Shown one piece after another: positions 1-8,897 of a DNA stretch of 45,639 bases. The DNA comes from Phycisphaerales bacterium (GTDB lineage: Bacteria > Planctomycetota > Phycisphaerae > Phycisphaerales > UBA1924). The stretch covers positions 1 to 45,639 of the forward strand of contig JADLGW010000061.1 of NCBI GenBank assembly GCA_020849105.1. Reading direction: 5' to 3'. How positions within the stretch are numbered: the stretch's first letter is position 1; every line of letters starts with the position of its first letter. The notes under the pieces were generated by a model. The model was not told the DNA's origin. It worked only from the letters and a program-made list of their open reading frames with translations, and ran no database searches. The position numbers and the translations under genes were made by a program.

Positions 1-1225
1 CTAGCCGCAAGTTCCGGTAATCTGCGGAGTTCCGCGCTTCAGCGCGATCCGCGCCATTCCCCTGTTTCTGCTCGTTTCCGGCCCCATCCGACGCCTTCCG
101 CTGCGCCTGGCGCTGCGCGCAGGCCGTGGCCTTGGCCGCACGCTCGAAGAGTTCGTCCGGCACGGCGTTGGCGTAGTGCTTCCCGCTGATGGTGATGCTG
201 TGGCCGATCCACCGGCTCACCGCGAACTGCGGGAAAGTCATGGCCCATTCCTTCTCGCAGGACGACCGCAGCGTCTGCCACAACCGCGCCCACGGCTCGA
301 CGCTCGCCTTCGCCCAGATGCGACGCACGCGGCGGATGACGGCCCCCTTGCCGCCGATGGTGACCAGCGGCGTCTCGCCCTCGGGCATTGTCTCGAAGCG
401 TTCCCGCAGCAGCGCCATCAACTTCGGGGTGATCGGGACCACCCGCTGGTCGTGGCCTTCCCACCGCTCGGTCTTGGGGCTGTGGACGGTCAAGCGTGCC
501 CGCTCGAAGTCCACGTCGGCCCAGGTGAGGCGGTGCGACTCGCTGGGAATGCGAAGCCCGGCGCACCGGGCGAGGCCGAAGAGCAGCCGCCATTCCGCGT
601 CGGGGCAGGCATCGATCACCCGCTGGATCTCGTCGGGCGTGATGTACCGGGTGTACTTGCTCGGCGTTGGCCCGCTCTTGAGCGTGTCGAAGGGGTTGCC
701 GTCGATGACCTTCCGGCGCTTGGCCTCGCCGAGCATGGTCTTGACGTTCCCGCAGTGCGTCCGGATGGCCGCCTCGGAAAGGCCGAGGTCCTTGAGCGAC
801 CGCCGCCACGTCGCCGCGTCCTCAGCGGTGATCTTCCGCAGCGACTTTTCCTTGTCGAAGAACGCCAGCAACTTGGTCTCCGTCTGCCGGAGTTTGCGGG
901 TGCTCTCGGGCTTGAGGTCGTCCTTCCGCTCCGCGATGTACCGCTCTACGAGCGTGCCGATGGTGGCGCTCTGCCGCTCGGGCACGAGGCCGACCGCCGA
1001 GAGTTTGGCGTACAGGCGCTCCTCGAGCGGCGACAGCCAGCGCGAGGTATCGTCGGTTGGTGAGTGCCCGTGCAGCGCGGCCGCGGCGAGGTCCTCGACG
1101 CGAACTTTGAACGCCTCGGCGTAGCGCTTGGCGACCTGGCCGAGCGTGATGTGCCGCGGGTTGCCCGCGGCGTCGTGGAAGGTGATGAACCGGCTGCCGT
1201 TCTTGCGGGTCGTGATGCTCGCCAT
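1..1225 (-). CDS. Tyrosine recombinase / phage integrase (C-terminus cut by window edge)
   Basis: The reading frame opens at ATG 1225 (MASITTRKNG) and stays open for 408 codons to the left edge without a stop. It has an N-terminal SAM-like core-binding region (about residues 85-170) and a C-terminal catalytic domain. Catalytic residues visible: R225 in GLRIPSE, K251 in HSPKTE, R320 in WQTLRSS (the first His of the usual HxxR is Gln here), H342 in WIGHS and the nucleophile Y351 in KHYAN. The tail after residue 365 is basic and Gln-rich. It would catalyse site-specific integration and excision. It is the last gene of the minus-strand xis-primase-int group, 85 bases after the primase stop. The family call is secure; the end of the gene is not visible. 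Confidence 0.93.
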   Translation of the reverse strand, partial: MASITTRKNGSRFITFHDAAGNPRHITLGQVAKRYAEAFKVRVEDLAAAALHGHSPTDDTSRWLSPLEERLYAKLSAVGLVPERQSATIGTLVERYIAERKDDLKPESTRKLRQTETKLLAFFDKEKSLRKITAEDAATWRRSLKDLGLSEAAIRTHCGNVKTMLGEAKRRKVIDGNPFDTLKSGPTPSKYTRYITPDEIQRVIDACPDAEWRLLFGLARCAGLRIPSESHRLTWADVDFERARLTVHSPKTERWEGHDQRVVPITPKLMALLRERFETMPEGETPLVTIGGKGAVIRRVRRIWAKASVEPWARLWQTLRSSCEKEWAMTFPQFAVSRWIGHSITISGKHYANAVPDELFERAAKATACAQRQAQRKASDGAGNEQKQGNGADRAEARNSADYRNLRL

Positions 1226-1310
1226 CGGGCGGACCTCCGTGTCGCCAGTCAGGCTCGGACGGGCCGAGTGTCAAGCGGAACTGGGGGATTCAGGCGGAAT
1301 ATGGGCGGAA

Positions 1311-3785
1311 TCACGCGCCGGTCGGCGGGGCTGTCCCGCCTGACGCCGACGAAACCGACGGAACCCCGGCCAATTGGCCACCCGCGGCGTTTGGGGCCAC
1401 CGTGGGCGGGGATGTGTCGGAGGCGGGGGCGTGGCCCCGCAAGACGAAGCGCCGCGACGGCCGCCCGCCACGCGGCCCGGGTGCGGACCACGACCAGTCG
1501 CCATGTTCGGCCTTGGCCAAGGCGTCCAGTTCCGCTTCGGCATCCGTCGACCGCGCCAGCGAACGGAGGCGTTGCCAGTCGCGGATGCTGACCGAGCCGT
1601 CGTGGCGGGCGATGAGGGCGAGGTGGCGGCGAACGGCGCGCTGCTCCGCAGGCTCGGTGATGCTGAGCCGCGCGTGGCGCTCCGACGCGGCGAGGTAGTC
1701 GGCCCACGCGATGGCGGCGGCCATCGTCTCGGCATCGATGCGCGGCAAATCGTTCGGCGTGCCGGCGCGGCCCCACGTCGCCAGCGCGTGCAGCGTGAGA
1801 GCGATGCGGAGCGAGAGGCCGCAGAGTTTGCCGCCCCATGCGCGGCGCTCGGCCAGGTCGCCAAAGCCCAGCGCGGCCTCGGTGCGGAGTTGGAATGCGT
1901 GGTAGAGGGCGTCAGCCTCCGGCGATAGCGCAATGACGGCCGGGCCGACATCGGGATCGTCGCTCGGCTCGAACGACAGAAGGCGGGTGAGGGCGGCCTG
2001 CCACGCCTCGCGGGCGGACGCACGCACCGGCTCAGGGCGCACGTCGCGCATGCCAACGAGGTCCGGCGGGGCGATGACGGCGAAGCGAGCGAGCAGCCCA
2101 CGCCCTTCGGCCTGCGGATCACACCACACCGCTTCGACCGCCGCCCGCTGCACGCACAATGCCACAGCGAGCGCCGGGCGGTCGATCACGTCGGAGGGGC
2201 GACCGACCCGCTGCGCACGAATCGGATCGCCCGCGTGACCCTTGAGCATCGCGCCATAGTTCCGCACGCCGGAGTATCGGCCCTGCACGATGTCCAATGC
2301 GTCGCCCTCGGCGCTGGCGAGCAGGGCGCGGCCGTGGTTCTCCTTCATCTGCCGCACGAGCGCCTCGGGCGTTGGCTCGCTGGCCAGCAGCGCCGGAGCG
2401 GTCGGCACGGGCGTCGCCTCCATCTCCTGCGCGAGCCGGATGGCCTCGCCTTCGACAACAGCCCGCTTGAACGGGTCGGCCACCTTGCCCGCCTGGTCCT
2501 CAATCGAGCGGATGCGCCGTTCGGTGATGCGGTGCCGCTGGGCCGCGGCTGCGATCACCGGGCGCATCTCGCGGCCCTTGTCCGCCTCCCATTTCAGGAT
2601 CGGCCGCAACAGTTCCGCGAGCACGGCTGACTTGCGCGTGCCGGGTTCGGAGAGCACCAGCGCCCACAGCGGGGCGGGCTCGATGTGATCGCCGTGCCCG
2701 CGGACGCACGACACGTTGCAGATGCACGCCGACGCGACCGCCATGCCCAGCAGGGCGGCCATGTCCGGCGGTGTCTGCGTCGAGCGGGCCAGGTCGGCGA
2801 AGTAGTCGCGGATGTCAGCGGTGGCGGCAGGAAGGACTGTCGAGGGGTCGAACGTGGGGCGCTCATCCGGCTCGTGCTCAGCGGGTGCCTCCGGTGCAAC
2901 CGGCTCGGCCGCCACAGCCAGCGCATCGACCTTCGCATGCACCGCCTCGGCATCGCCGCCTTCCAGCGCCAGCACATCAACGATGTCGCTGCCCTCGGGC
3001 AGCCCGGGCCAGTGCTCGGCGAGCCGCACGATGCGGACCTCCTGTGCGCCCGCGGCTTGGCAGAGTTGCGCAACCTCCTCGGCATAGGCATCTCCCGCAG
3101 CGTCATGGTCAGGGAGGATCACCGCGACCTTGCCCTTCATCACGGACCAGTCTGACTTGGTCGCTGCCTTGCTGCCGCCCGCGCTTGTCGTGGCGACGAG
3201 GCCGATGGCCCGGGCCGCGTCCACGCATGTTTCACCCTCGACGGCGTAGACCCATGCTCCGTCGGGCAACCGCGACAACTCAGGCAGGTGCAGCAGCGGC
3301 CGCGGCTCAGGCATCGCGCTGATGACCCAGCCATCACCGCGCCGACTGATCGGGCGCACGACCTTCTTGCCCGCGGGCAAGTTCCAGCGGATCGCCTGCC
3401 CAGCGGGAACGCCTCGTGCGTCGGTGTAGGTCCAGCGTGCAGCGCACGGCCCGTGCTTCCGCTTAAGCACCGCGACCGCTTCGTCGGAGGTGGCAAAGGT
3501 CGCATCGCTCGCGTTCTTCTGCGGAGCGGACAGTCTCCTCGCCTCGGCCACCGGCATGGGCATGAGGTTCTTCATCGCCAGGCCGAGCGTCCCGACGATC
3601 GCCTCCACCTGGCACCCTGCGTGGCAATGCAAAAGGACACGAGCGTCCGTGCCGATGCCGATCGACAGCGACGGATCGCGATCGTCGTGCGCTGGGCAGC
3701 GGGCGGACCACGCCCCGCCATGTCGCTTGGGCGGGCACCCCGCTCGCGTGAGCGCGTCGAGCACGACATCGATGGGCTCACCCAT
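1311..3785 (-). CDS. Phage/plasmid-type primase-helicase: CHC2-like zinc finger, Toprim, DUF3987
   Basis: 824 residues from ATG 3785, which overlaps the stop of the HTH gene (ATGGGTGA), so the two are translationally coupled. An open frame continues upstream to 4109, but that part is a shadow of the HTH gene. Order of domains: a zinc finger of phage primases (CPAHDDRDPSLS, then HCHAGC), a Toprim domain (YAVEGETCVDAARA, then VILPDHDAAGDAY with the DxD metal site), and a long C-terminal DUF3987 helicase-like domain with a Walker-A-like SEPGTRKSAV. Known for these families: primer synthesis and unwinding at the origin of phages and integrative elements. Inferred: it replicates the element after excision. 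The C-terminal tail is low-complexity. Confidence 0.85.
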   Translation of the reverse strand: MGEPIDVVLDALTRAGCPPKRHGGAWSARCPAHDDRDPSLSIGIGTDARVLLHCHAGCQVEAIVGTLGLAMKNLMPMPVAEARRLSAPQKNASDATFATSDEAVAVLKRKHGPCAARWTYTDARGVPAGQAIRWNLPAGKKVVRPISRRGDGWVISAMPEPRPLLHLPELSRLPDGAWVYAVEGETCVDAARAIGLVATTSAGGSKAATKSDWSVMKGKVAVILPDHDAAGDAYAEEVAQLCQAAGAQEVRIVRLAEHWPGLPEGSDIVDVLALEGGDAEAVHAKVDALAVAAEPVAPEAPAEHEPDERPTFDPSTVLPAATADIRDYFADLARSTQTPPDMAALLGMAVASACICNVSCVRGHGDHIEPAPLWALVLSEPGTRKSAVLAELLRPILKWEADKGREMRPVIAAAAQRHRITERRIRSIEDQAGKVADPFKRAVVEGEAIRLAQEMEATPVPTAPALLASEPTPEALVRQMKENHGRALLASAEGDALDIVQGRYSGVRNYGAMLKGHAGDPIRAQRVGRPSDVIDRPALAVALCVQRAAVEAVWCDPQAEGRGLLARFAVIAPPDLVGMRDVRPEPVRASAREAWQAALTRLLSFEPSDDPDVGPAVIALSPEADALYHAFQLRTEAALGFGDLAERRAWGGKLCGLSLRIALTLHALATWGRAGTPNDLPRIDAETMAAAIAWADYLAASERHARLSITEPAEQRAVRRHLALIARHDGSVSIRDWQRLRSLARSTDAEAELDALAKAEHGDWSWSAPGPRGGRPSRRFVLRGHAPASDTSPPTVAPNAAGGQLAGVPSVSSASGGTAPPTGA

Positions 3786-3969
3786 GGCCCACCCCCTCCG
3801 GCCCGCCCTTCGCGCGATCAATGAACCGCCGAAGGTCCGTGGGGTCGATCCGAACGCTGCGGCCGAAGCGCACTGAGGGCAGCGTCCCGGCCTGCACGAG
3901 CGTCCAGACGGTGCGCGGCGTGACGCCGAGCACTTTCGCCGCCTCGCGGTAGGTGAGCAGCGGGTGCAT
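3778..3969 (-). CDS. Excisionase-like helix-turn-helix protein
   Basis: A 63-residue protein of the MerR/excisionase HTH group (LLTYREAAKVLGVTPRTVW, then a wing with SVRFGRSVRIDPTDLRRFI). I chose ATG 3969 because GGAGGT lies about nine bases upstream; an in-frame ATG at 4008 would add 13 residues but has no clear ribosome binding site. The last codons overlap the primase start. Small HTH proteins of this kind beside an integrase usually act as recombination directionality factors and/or repressors. Which of the two applies here cannot be told from the sequence. Confidence 0.8.
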   Translation of the reverse strand: MHPLLTYREAAKVLGVTPRTVWTLVQAGTLPSVRFGRSVRIDPTDLRRFIDRAKGGPEGVGHG

Positions 3970-4072
3970 GGCGGTCTGACCTCCGGTCGCGTTCTTGATC
4001 TCGTCCATGAGTGCGCACCCATCGCGCCGCCGCGCTCGGCGCGGCATGCGTCATTCGTGGTTGGAGGGAGAA

Positions 4073-4103
4073 AGGCCGGGGGCGCAGAGGCCGCCCCCGG
4101 CCT
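4073..4103 (-). terminator. Intrinsic terminator after the capsid gene
   Basis: Perfect 12-bp stem (AGGCCGGGGGCG at 4073-4084 with its complement at 4092-4103) and a 7-base loop. Read on the minus strand it is followed by TTTCT. It lies 19 bases downstream of the capsid stop and separates the structural/sigma group from the xis-primase-int group. Confidence 0.7.
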
Positions 4104-4121
4104 ACCCAAGAGGAAGACCGA

Positions 4122-6008
4122 CTACACCTCGCCCTTGGCCCTCACCGCCGCCCGCGGGTCGCACAAGGCCGCGCCAAAGTCGAAGTACACGCGCCACGAG
4201 ACCGCCAGCCGGTTCACCGCCTGGTCGAGCCCGAAGAACTCGACCGTCGGCGTCTGCTGACCGTTGAGGAACCCGACGATGAGCGGGCTCGCCGCTGGCG
4301 CGGCGAACAGGTACCAGTGCTTCGTCGAGGCCTTGACCCCGTACTTCTTCGTGTTGCTCAGACGCGGCTCAACCTCGAGGCTCACCGCCTTGCGCAGGCT
4401 GTTGCCCGTGGGCTGACCCGGCTGCGTGGTGATGTACTCGGACTCCAACACCGCCCGGCCGACCGTCTGCAACTCCGGCGGCACGACCAGCACCGACGGA
4501 CGGATGTCCAGATCATTGCCCTCCGCGTCGCGCTGCGTCACCATCGCCGCGATGGCCCGCCCCAGCGAGTCGGTGCTGAGGTTGGTGTCCGCGCCGCTGA
4601 GGAAGTTGCCGTTGCCCGCGGCGAAGAAGTTGCCGGCGTTGGCCAGCAGTGTGTCGTAGATCAGGTCGGACAACTTCCGCATCGCGGCCTGCCCCATGAC
4701 GCGGGCGACCGAGTCGAACAGGCTCAGGTCGTCGTTAATGAGGTCGCGCCGGTCGATGGAGAACAACTTGCCGTAGGTGTCCACCTTGTACTGCGTGGCG
4801 GCCTCCTCGGCGCCGCCGTGCTTCAGTTCGCCGCCAGGGGCGACCTGCTGCAGCGCGCCCGTGAACGACGGGCGGATCGCCGTGGCGGTCTTGAAGTCCG
4901 GCACCGACCGCACGCCGCCGAAGGACCGCCAGGTCGCCGGGCTGTCGCGGTAGCCATCGAGCAGAACCTTGTTCACCGCCGCGCCCAGCGCCTCGGTCAG
5001 CGTGTGCGTGGTGAGCGACGCCCGCACCATGCCCTCGCGGTCGGTCGGGGCCTCGATTCCCTCGTACCGCAGCGCCGCGCGGCACAGGTCCAGCGTGTGC
5101 GCCACCCGCAGGTCCTCGGCCGCTTCCATGCATGCTGGGCCCAGAGCCTTCTCGGCCAGGGCGGCGAAGCCCGCCCGCTTGAGGATGGCGGCCTCAATCA
5201 CGCGCGAGCGCGGGATGCTGCCAGCACCGCCGTCGTGCAGGACGCCGGCGTACTTGGGCCGCGAGGCCCGCAGCGCCTCCAGCACGCCGGCTCGGAGTTC
5301 ATCGACGGTGATCTCGCCGGCGACCGCTTTGGCCTTCATCTCGTCCACGCGCTTCTGCAGCGGCCCCCAGTCCCGCTCGCCGACGGGGCGGCAGGTCGTC
5401 TCGATCTGCTTCAGGCGATCGCGCTCGTCGGCGCGGATCTGGTCCTCATTCACGATGTCTGGCATGCTCGACCGTCCTTGGCGTGAGGCCGCGATGGCGA
5501 CGCTCGTCTCGGCGTCGGCCCCCAGCGGCGTGATTGACACTTCCCGCAGCCGCCCCTTGCGCACGAGCGTGAACCCGCCCGGCGACGACAGCGACCGCCC
5601 ATTGACTTCGACCGACTGGTTCGGCTTCACCCGTTCGTGCTCGGTGGGCGCGATGCCGACCGACGCCTGGAACTGGAAACCACCCCTGGCCATCTCCACG
5701 ACGTGTCGCGCGGGCTCGCCAGCGCCGCTGACGACGCCCGCGACCATGAGCCGCCCGTTGGCGACGGCGGGTTCGCCGTGACCGACGACGCTGCCGACCG
5801 TGGCGTTGTGGTCGGCCAGCAGGGGCACCTGGCCCCCGGCCTCGAGGCCCGCCAGGTCGATGGCAATGTCGCCCCAGCCGGGCACGCACATGATGCGGCC
5901 GGTGTAGGCGACCACGCTGATCTTCGGTCGAGCATCCTTGCTTGCAGCCTCGATCTCGACCGACGACGCCGTGAGGAGCAGGTCTTCCTTGACCATCGCA
6001 GTGTTCAT
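4122..6008 (-). CDS. Prohead protease fused to phage major capsid protein
   Basis: 628 residues from ATG 6008, preceded by GGAGGG and overlapping the stop of the sigma-like gene (ATGA). The N-terminal part (about 30-165) resembles phage prohead proteases: H67 in PLLADHNATVG and S116 in FQASVGIAP are the likely catalytic His and Ser. A linker rich in charged residues (about 180-260) is typical of a scaffold/delta segment. The C-terminal part (about 380-628) resembles Mu gpT / HK97-type major head proteins (KLFSIDRRDLINDDLSLFD, then DLIYDTLLAN). Such fusions occur in some phages and free the capsid subunit by self-cleavage. It is the only structural gene recognised. Families are named from motif resemblance, so the exact Pfam assignment is uncertain. 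Confidence 0.8.
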   Translation of the reverse strand: MNTAMVKEDLLLTASSVEIEAASKDARPKISVVAYTGRIMCVPGWGDIAIDLAGLEAGGQVPLLADHNATVGSVVGHGEPAVANGRLMVAGVVSGAGEPARHVVEMARGGFQFQASVGIAPTEHERVKPNQSVEVNGRSLSSPGGFTLVRKGRLREVSITPLGADAETSVAIAASRQGRSSMPDIVNEDQIRADERDRLKQIETTCRPVGERDWGPLQKRVDEMKAKAVAGEITVDELRAGVLEALRASRPKYAGVLHDGGAGSIPRSRVIEAAILKRAGFAALAEKALGPACMEAAEDLRVAHTLDLCRAALRYEGIEAPTDREGMVRASLTTHTLTEALGAAVNKVLLDGYRDSPATWRSFGGVRSVPDFKTATAIRPSFTGALQQVAPGGELKHGGAEEAATQYKVDTYGKLFSIDRRDLINDDLSLFDSVARVMGQAAMRKLSDLIYDTLLANAGNFFAAGNGNFLSGADTNLSTDSLGRAIAAMVTQRDAEGNDLDIRPSVLVVPPELQTVGRAVLESEYITTQPGQPTGNSLRKAVSLEVEPRLSNTKKYGVKASTKHWYLFAAPAASPLIVGFLNGQQTPTVEFFGLDQAVNRLAVSWRVYFDFGAALCDPRAAVRAKGEV

Positions 6009-6592
6009 GTGATCCCTCCAGTGAAATCGGGGTCGAACCCCGCCGCTCGTAGTTTGGGGGCCAGCAGCCTCAGCCGGTCGCGGACGGCACCCTCGGTCAG
6101 TTTCAGGCGTCGTGCGGCTTCGCTGACGTTCCCGTCGCATTCGATCACCAGCCGGCACAAGGCACGGCTGTTCTCGTTGTCGATGAACTGAAGCACGTCG
6201 TCCATCGTCCATCGTGACTTCGTGAGCTCCACGGAACGGTTGCTGGCAGGCCCCGGCCGACGGTCATCGGCGTACACGCCTGCCTCAACGTTGTCGTCCG
6301 CGTCGGTGGATTGGGGCAGAGCTCTGAACCGACCGACCTTGATCGCTTCGCGGGCGGCGAACTTGATGACAGCCCGGTGCACGATCGTGTAGATGAGGGT
6401 CTTCGGGCTCGCGCCCCGCGACGGGTCGTACTTGGGCGGGCTGGACATCAGGTGCAGCACGGCCTCATGCGCGGCGTCGTCAAAACTGACGCGCGGGTCG
6501 CAGTGCTTCGGTGCCTCCTTCAGCGCCACCCGCCGCGCGTAGTCGAGCAGGTCGGGCGTGAGTTCGAGCTCGGTCGGTGAGGGGTCGGGCAT
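6005..6592 (-). CDS. RNA polymerase sigma-70-like factor of the element
   Basis: 195 residues. The N-terminal half looks like sigma region 2 (DDAAHEAVLHLMSSPPKYDP, then SPKTLIYTIVHRAVIKFA). The C-terminal half has a region-4-type helix-turn-helix (CDGNVSEAARRLKLTEGAV, then RDRLRLLAPKL). A variable linker with DDRRPGPASNRS joins them. The ATG at 6592 follows the stop of the upstream gene directly and uses the GGAGG in its last codons; its own stop overlaps the capsid start. Inferred: an element-encoded sigma or sigma-like activator that directs transcription of element genes. It may instead be a non-sigma DNA-binding protein, because the match to region 2 is only moderate. Confidence 0.65.
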   Translation of the reverse strand: MPDPSPTELELTPDLLDYARRVALKEAPKHCDPRVSFDDAAHEAVLHLMSSPPKYDPSRGASPKTLIYTIVHRAVIKFAAREAIKVGRFRALPQSTDADDNVEAGVYADDRRPGPASNRSVELTKSRWTMDDVLQFIDNENSRALCRLVIECDGNVSEAARRLKLTEGAVRDRLRLLAPKLRAAGFDPDFTGGIT

Positions 6593-7111
6593 TCAGACCT
6601 CCTCGCCGCGCTCGAGCCGCTCCCTGATGTCGTCGCACAGCGTGAAGGAGATCACCGCCGGGGTGGTATCGCGAGGCGGCACGCGGTGCATGACGAAGTA
6701 CTGGTCGTCGTCCGCCACGGGCCGCCCGTACTTGGCCGACTCGCGCTCGGCGGCCTCGCGCAGGGGGCGCAGGAAGTCGGCGTAGCGGCACCCGAGCGCC
6801 AGGCACATCGCCGCGTAGGGCACGAAGATCTGGCACTCCTCGAAGTGCTCGGCGGCCGCGTCCACTTCGGCCTGCGTCCACGCATCCAGCTGCGACGGCT
6901 TGATCACCCCCTGCTCGACCAGCGCATCGAGCATCGGAGGGCGGCAGTCGTACCCGCGGGAGCGCAGATGGTTCGACGCGGCGGCCGTCGCCATCGGGAA
7001 CATCCCTTCCCGCTCCATATCGGCCGCCTCCTGGAACGCGGGGTCCGCGCCCGCTCGGGGCTTCATGCGGAGGTCGAAGTACTCGTCAAAGGTCAGTCCG
7101 ATTCGCGTCAC
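6593..7111 (-). CDS. Uncharacterised element protein
   Basis: 172 residues from GTG 7111, with AAGGAG and a 6-base spacer. I do not recognise a family. The sequence is mixed alpha-helical and acidic, with an N-terminal LTFDEYFDLRMKP motif and no signal peptide or membrane segment. It is the first gene of a tightly packed group (this gene, sigma-like factor, capsid fusion) with zero or negative spacing, so it is probably co-expressed with the capsid gene. A role in head assembly or regulation is possible, but nothing in the sequence shows it. Confidence 0.75.
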   Translation of the reverse strand: MTRIGLTFDEYFDLRMKPRAGADPAFQEAADMEREGMFPMATAAASNHLRSRGYDCRPPMLDALVEQGVIKPSQLDAWTQAEVDAAAEHFEECQIFVPYAAMCLALGCRYADFLRPLREAAERESAKYGRPVADDDQYFVMHRVPPRDTTPAVISFTLCDDIRERLERGEEV

Positions 7112-7240
7112 GGTGATCTCCTTGCCGGGGGGGTCGATGGCATCATGCCCCCCTCAGCCACTTGTTTCCGGCGAGGGCACCGATTCGTAGTGCCAACTGA
7201 AGATTCTTTTCGCGTCCGGGGGGCGTTGCCGATCGCCTCG

Positions 7241-8164
7241 TCAGCGCTGCCCGCCACGGATGCTGAGGTTCATCAGTCGGCGGACAGGCAGCATGGATGG
7301 ATCAGTCTCCGGCACGCCGCTGCTCGCAAGGTCCCGGAGCGCCGGAGGCGTCACGAGGCGCACGATCTCGTCGCGCACGTCTCCAACGAAGCACGAGCCG
7401 AACATGTCCACCATGAACAAGCCGAGGGGCATGGACGCGCGAATCCAGTGCCGTGCGTCGGTCGGCAACTTCGTACCCTGCTGCTTCAGTACTCGCGACT
7501 CCGCGAAAACCCGGCTGGCCGGGAGCACCATGACCCCCGTGTTCCAGAGCGAGAAGTGCGGCTCGTTGAGTTCAGCCCACCGCCAAGGGCCGGGCCACGG
7601 ATAGGGGAACGGTCGGAACTCCTCGTAGTACGGCCACCATGAGGCGGGCGGCTTGATCCACTCGCCCGCAGTAGGCACCGGAAGACCATTGAACAGGAGA
7701 AAGAACGATGCCGGCGTCACGTTCAGCATCTTCTCCGCTTGCGCCTCGCCATCGTCTCGAAGCTGATCGAACGACGACTGCTCGCCAGAACCGAACGCCC
7801 GCTTGTTCTGGAACAGCACGGCCTTCGAGACGTTGAAACCGGGGCCTTCCATGTGCAGCCGCACGCCAAAGTCCGCCCCGTACCGATTCTCCTCGCCGAC
7901 CGGAAGGTTGGTCGGGTAGAACTCCACGTTCATCTCAACGCCGGGGCCGAGGGCTTCCCGCCCGAGCCGTTCCACCTCGCCGGCAATGGCGGTCTCAAAG
8001 TCGTGGATCAACTCGTCGGTGTCCGAGTCCTCACGGCGCCCGCGGTTCCCGACCATTTCGCGCTCGGCTGAGGCCTGCCGTCGCTCGCGCACCCGCTCGC
8101 TGGCACTTCCGAAGATGCGCCCGATGCCGATAGCAACGTGGGGATCAGAGAAGGGTCCGAACAT
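7241..8164 (-). CDS. Uncharacterised protein with PD-(D/E)XK-like nuclease signature
   Basis: 307 residues from ATG 8164, with CAGGAG six bases upstream. No family recognised with certainty. Residues 50-122 show a pattern like restriction-endonuclease folds: a helix with E57/E63 (DFETAIAGEVERL), then YGADFGVRL with D98, then KAVLFQNKRA with Q119-x-K121, which matches the (D)...(E/Q)-x-K core with Q in place of E. The C-terminal half is rich in Trp and Pro and has no repeat. It is followed after about 95 bases by the small helical gene on the same strand, so the two may form a cargo module. Nuclease activity is an inference from the motif only. Confidence 0.6.
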   Translation of the reverse strand: MFGPFSDPHVAIGIGRIFGSASERVRERRQASAEREMVGNRGRREDSDTDELIHDFETAIAGEVERLGREALGPGVEMNVEFYPTNLPVGEENRYGADFGVRLHMEGPGFNVSKAVLFQNKRAFGSGEQSSFDQLRDDGEAQAEKMLNVTPASFFLLFNGLPVPTAGEWIKPPASWWPYYEEFRPFPYPWPGPWRWAELNEPHFSLWNTGVMVLPASRVFAESRVLKQQGTKLPTDARHWIRASMPLGLFMVDMFGSCFVGDVRDEIVRLVTPPALRDLASSGVPETDPSMLPVRRLMNLSIRGGQR

Positions 8165-8259
8165 GGTCGCTCCTGGACGGTCATGCCCGGGCCGCCGTCT
8201 ACAGTCTAACCTCGCGCGATGTGAAGCAGCATTTCGGGCGATCCGCGGGACGGCGACTG

Positions 8260-8856
8260 TTACGGCGAGCCGGGGTCACAGGCGTCGATCCCTGCATACG
8301 CCGCATCCAGGAATCGCGACACCGCGTCCACGGTGGACGCTAGCGCGCGCAGATCAACCCGACTCGGGGCACTCACCAGCAGCGGCGATCCGTGCTTGTC
8401 GCGGCAGTAGCGAAAGGCCTGGCCCGAGGGGTCGAGTCTGTGGAACTCGAGGATCACACGCTCGACAGCCTTGATGTCATCGCCCACGGGGCCTGGCCAC
8501 ACGCTCCGGATCAACTCCTTGGCCTTGTTCCAGAGCCTGTGCAGGTTGTGCTCGCCGAGGAGGGCTTCGCACTCGCCTATTGCACCCATGCCAGCGCCGA
8601 GGCGCACCAACTCCTTCAGCATCAACTCCAGGTGATGACGGTACAGGTAGGCCACCGGGAAGAAGAGATCGTCGGGGTTGAGATCGTCGTTTCGCGCGCC
8701 CATCACGATCATGTCCGCCGCACGCTGAAAGCCCGCCACGTAGGCCCCCTCTGAAGGCAAGACGAACGCATCCAAATCGCCCTGGGCGCCTGACGGCACC
8801 CTGGGCCCGAACGCACGGTCGCCCCTCTTTGGCCAGTTGTACTCGAGGTCAGCCAC
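8260..8856 (-). CDS. Small helical protein, HEPN-like
   Basis: 198 residues from GTG 8856, with GGAGG about six bases upstream. Predicted mostly alpha-helical. Features: AYLYRHHLELMLKELV (residues 69-84), GEHNLHRLWNKAKELI and, near the end, FRYCRDKHGSPLL followed by a final helix RVDLRALASTVDAVSRFLD. The layout of Arg/His-rich helices resembles uncharacterised HEPN-type proteins found in accessory islands, but the canonical RNxxxH motif is not clear. Its neighbours are the PD-(D/E)XK-like gene downstream and the trypsin-like gene upstream on the same strand. Function unknown. Confidence 0.55.
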   Translation of the reverse strand: MADLEYNWPKRGDRAFGPRVPSGAQGDLDAFVLPSEGAYVAGFQRAADMIVMGARNDDLNPDDLFFPVAYLYRHHLELMLKELVRLGAGMGAIGECEALLGEHNLHRLWNKAKELIRSVWPGPVGDDIKAVERVILEFHRLDPSGQAFRYCRDKHGSPLLVSAPSRVDLRALASTVDAVSRFLDAAYAGIDACDPGSP

Positions 8857-8897
8857 ACCGGGCCTCCATCTCCCCCCGAACCAAACCCCTTGATCCG

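Noticed and set aside
4011..5486. 491-codon plus-strand frame opposite the capsid gene
   Set aside because: Low-complexity Arg/Val/Gly-rich shadow with no ribosome binding site. The minus strand is coupled to its neighbours.
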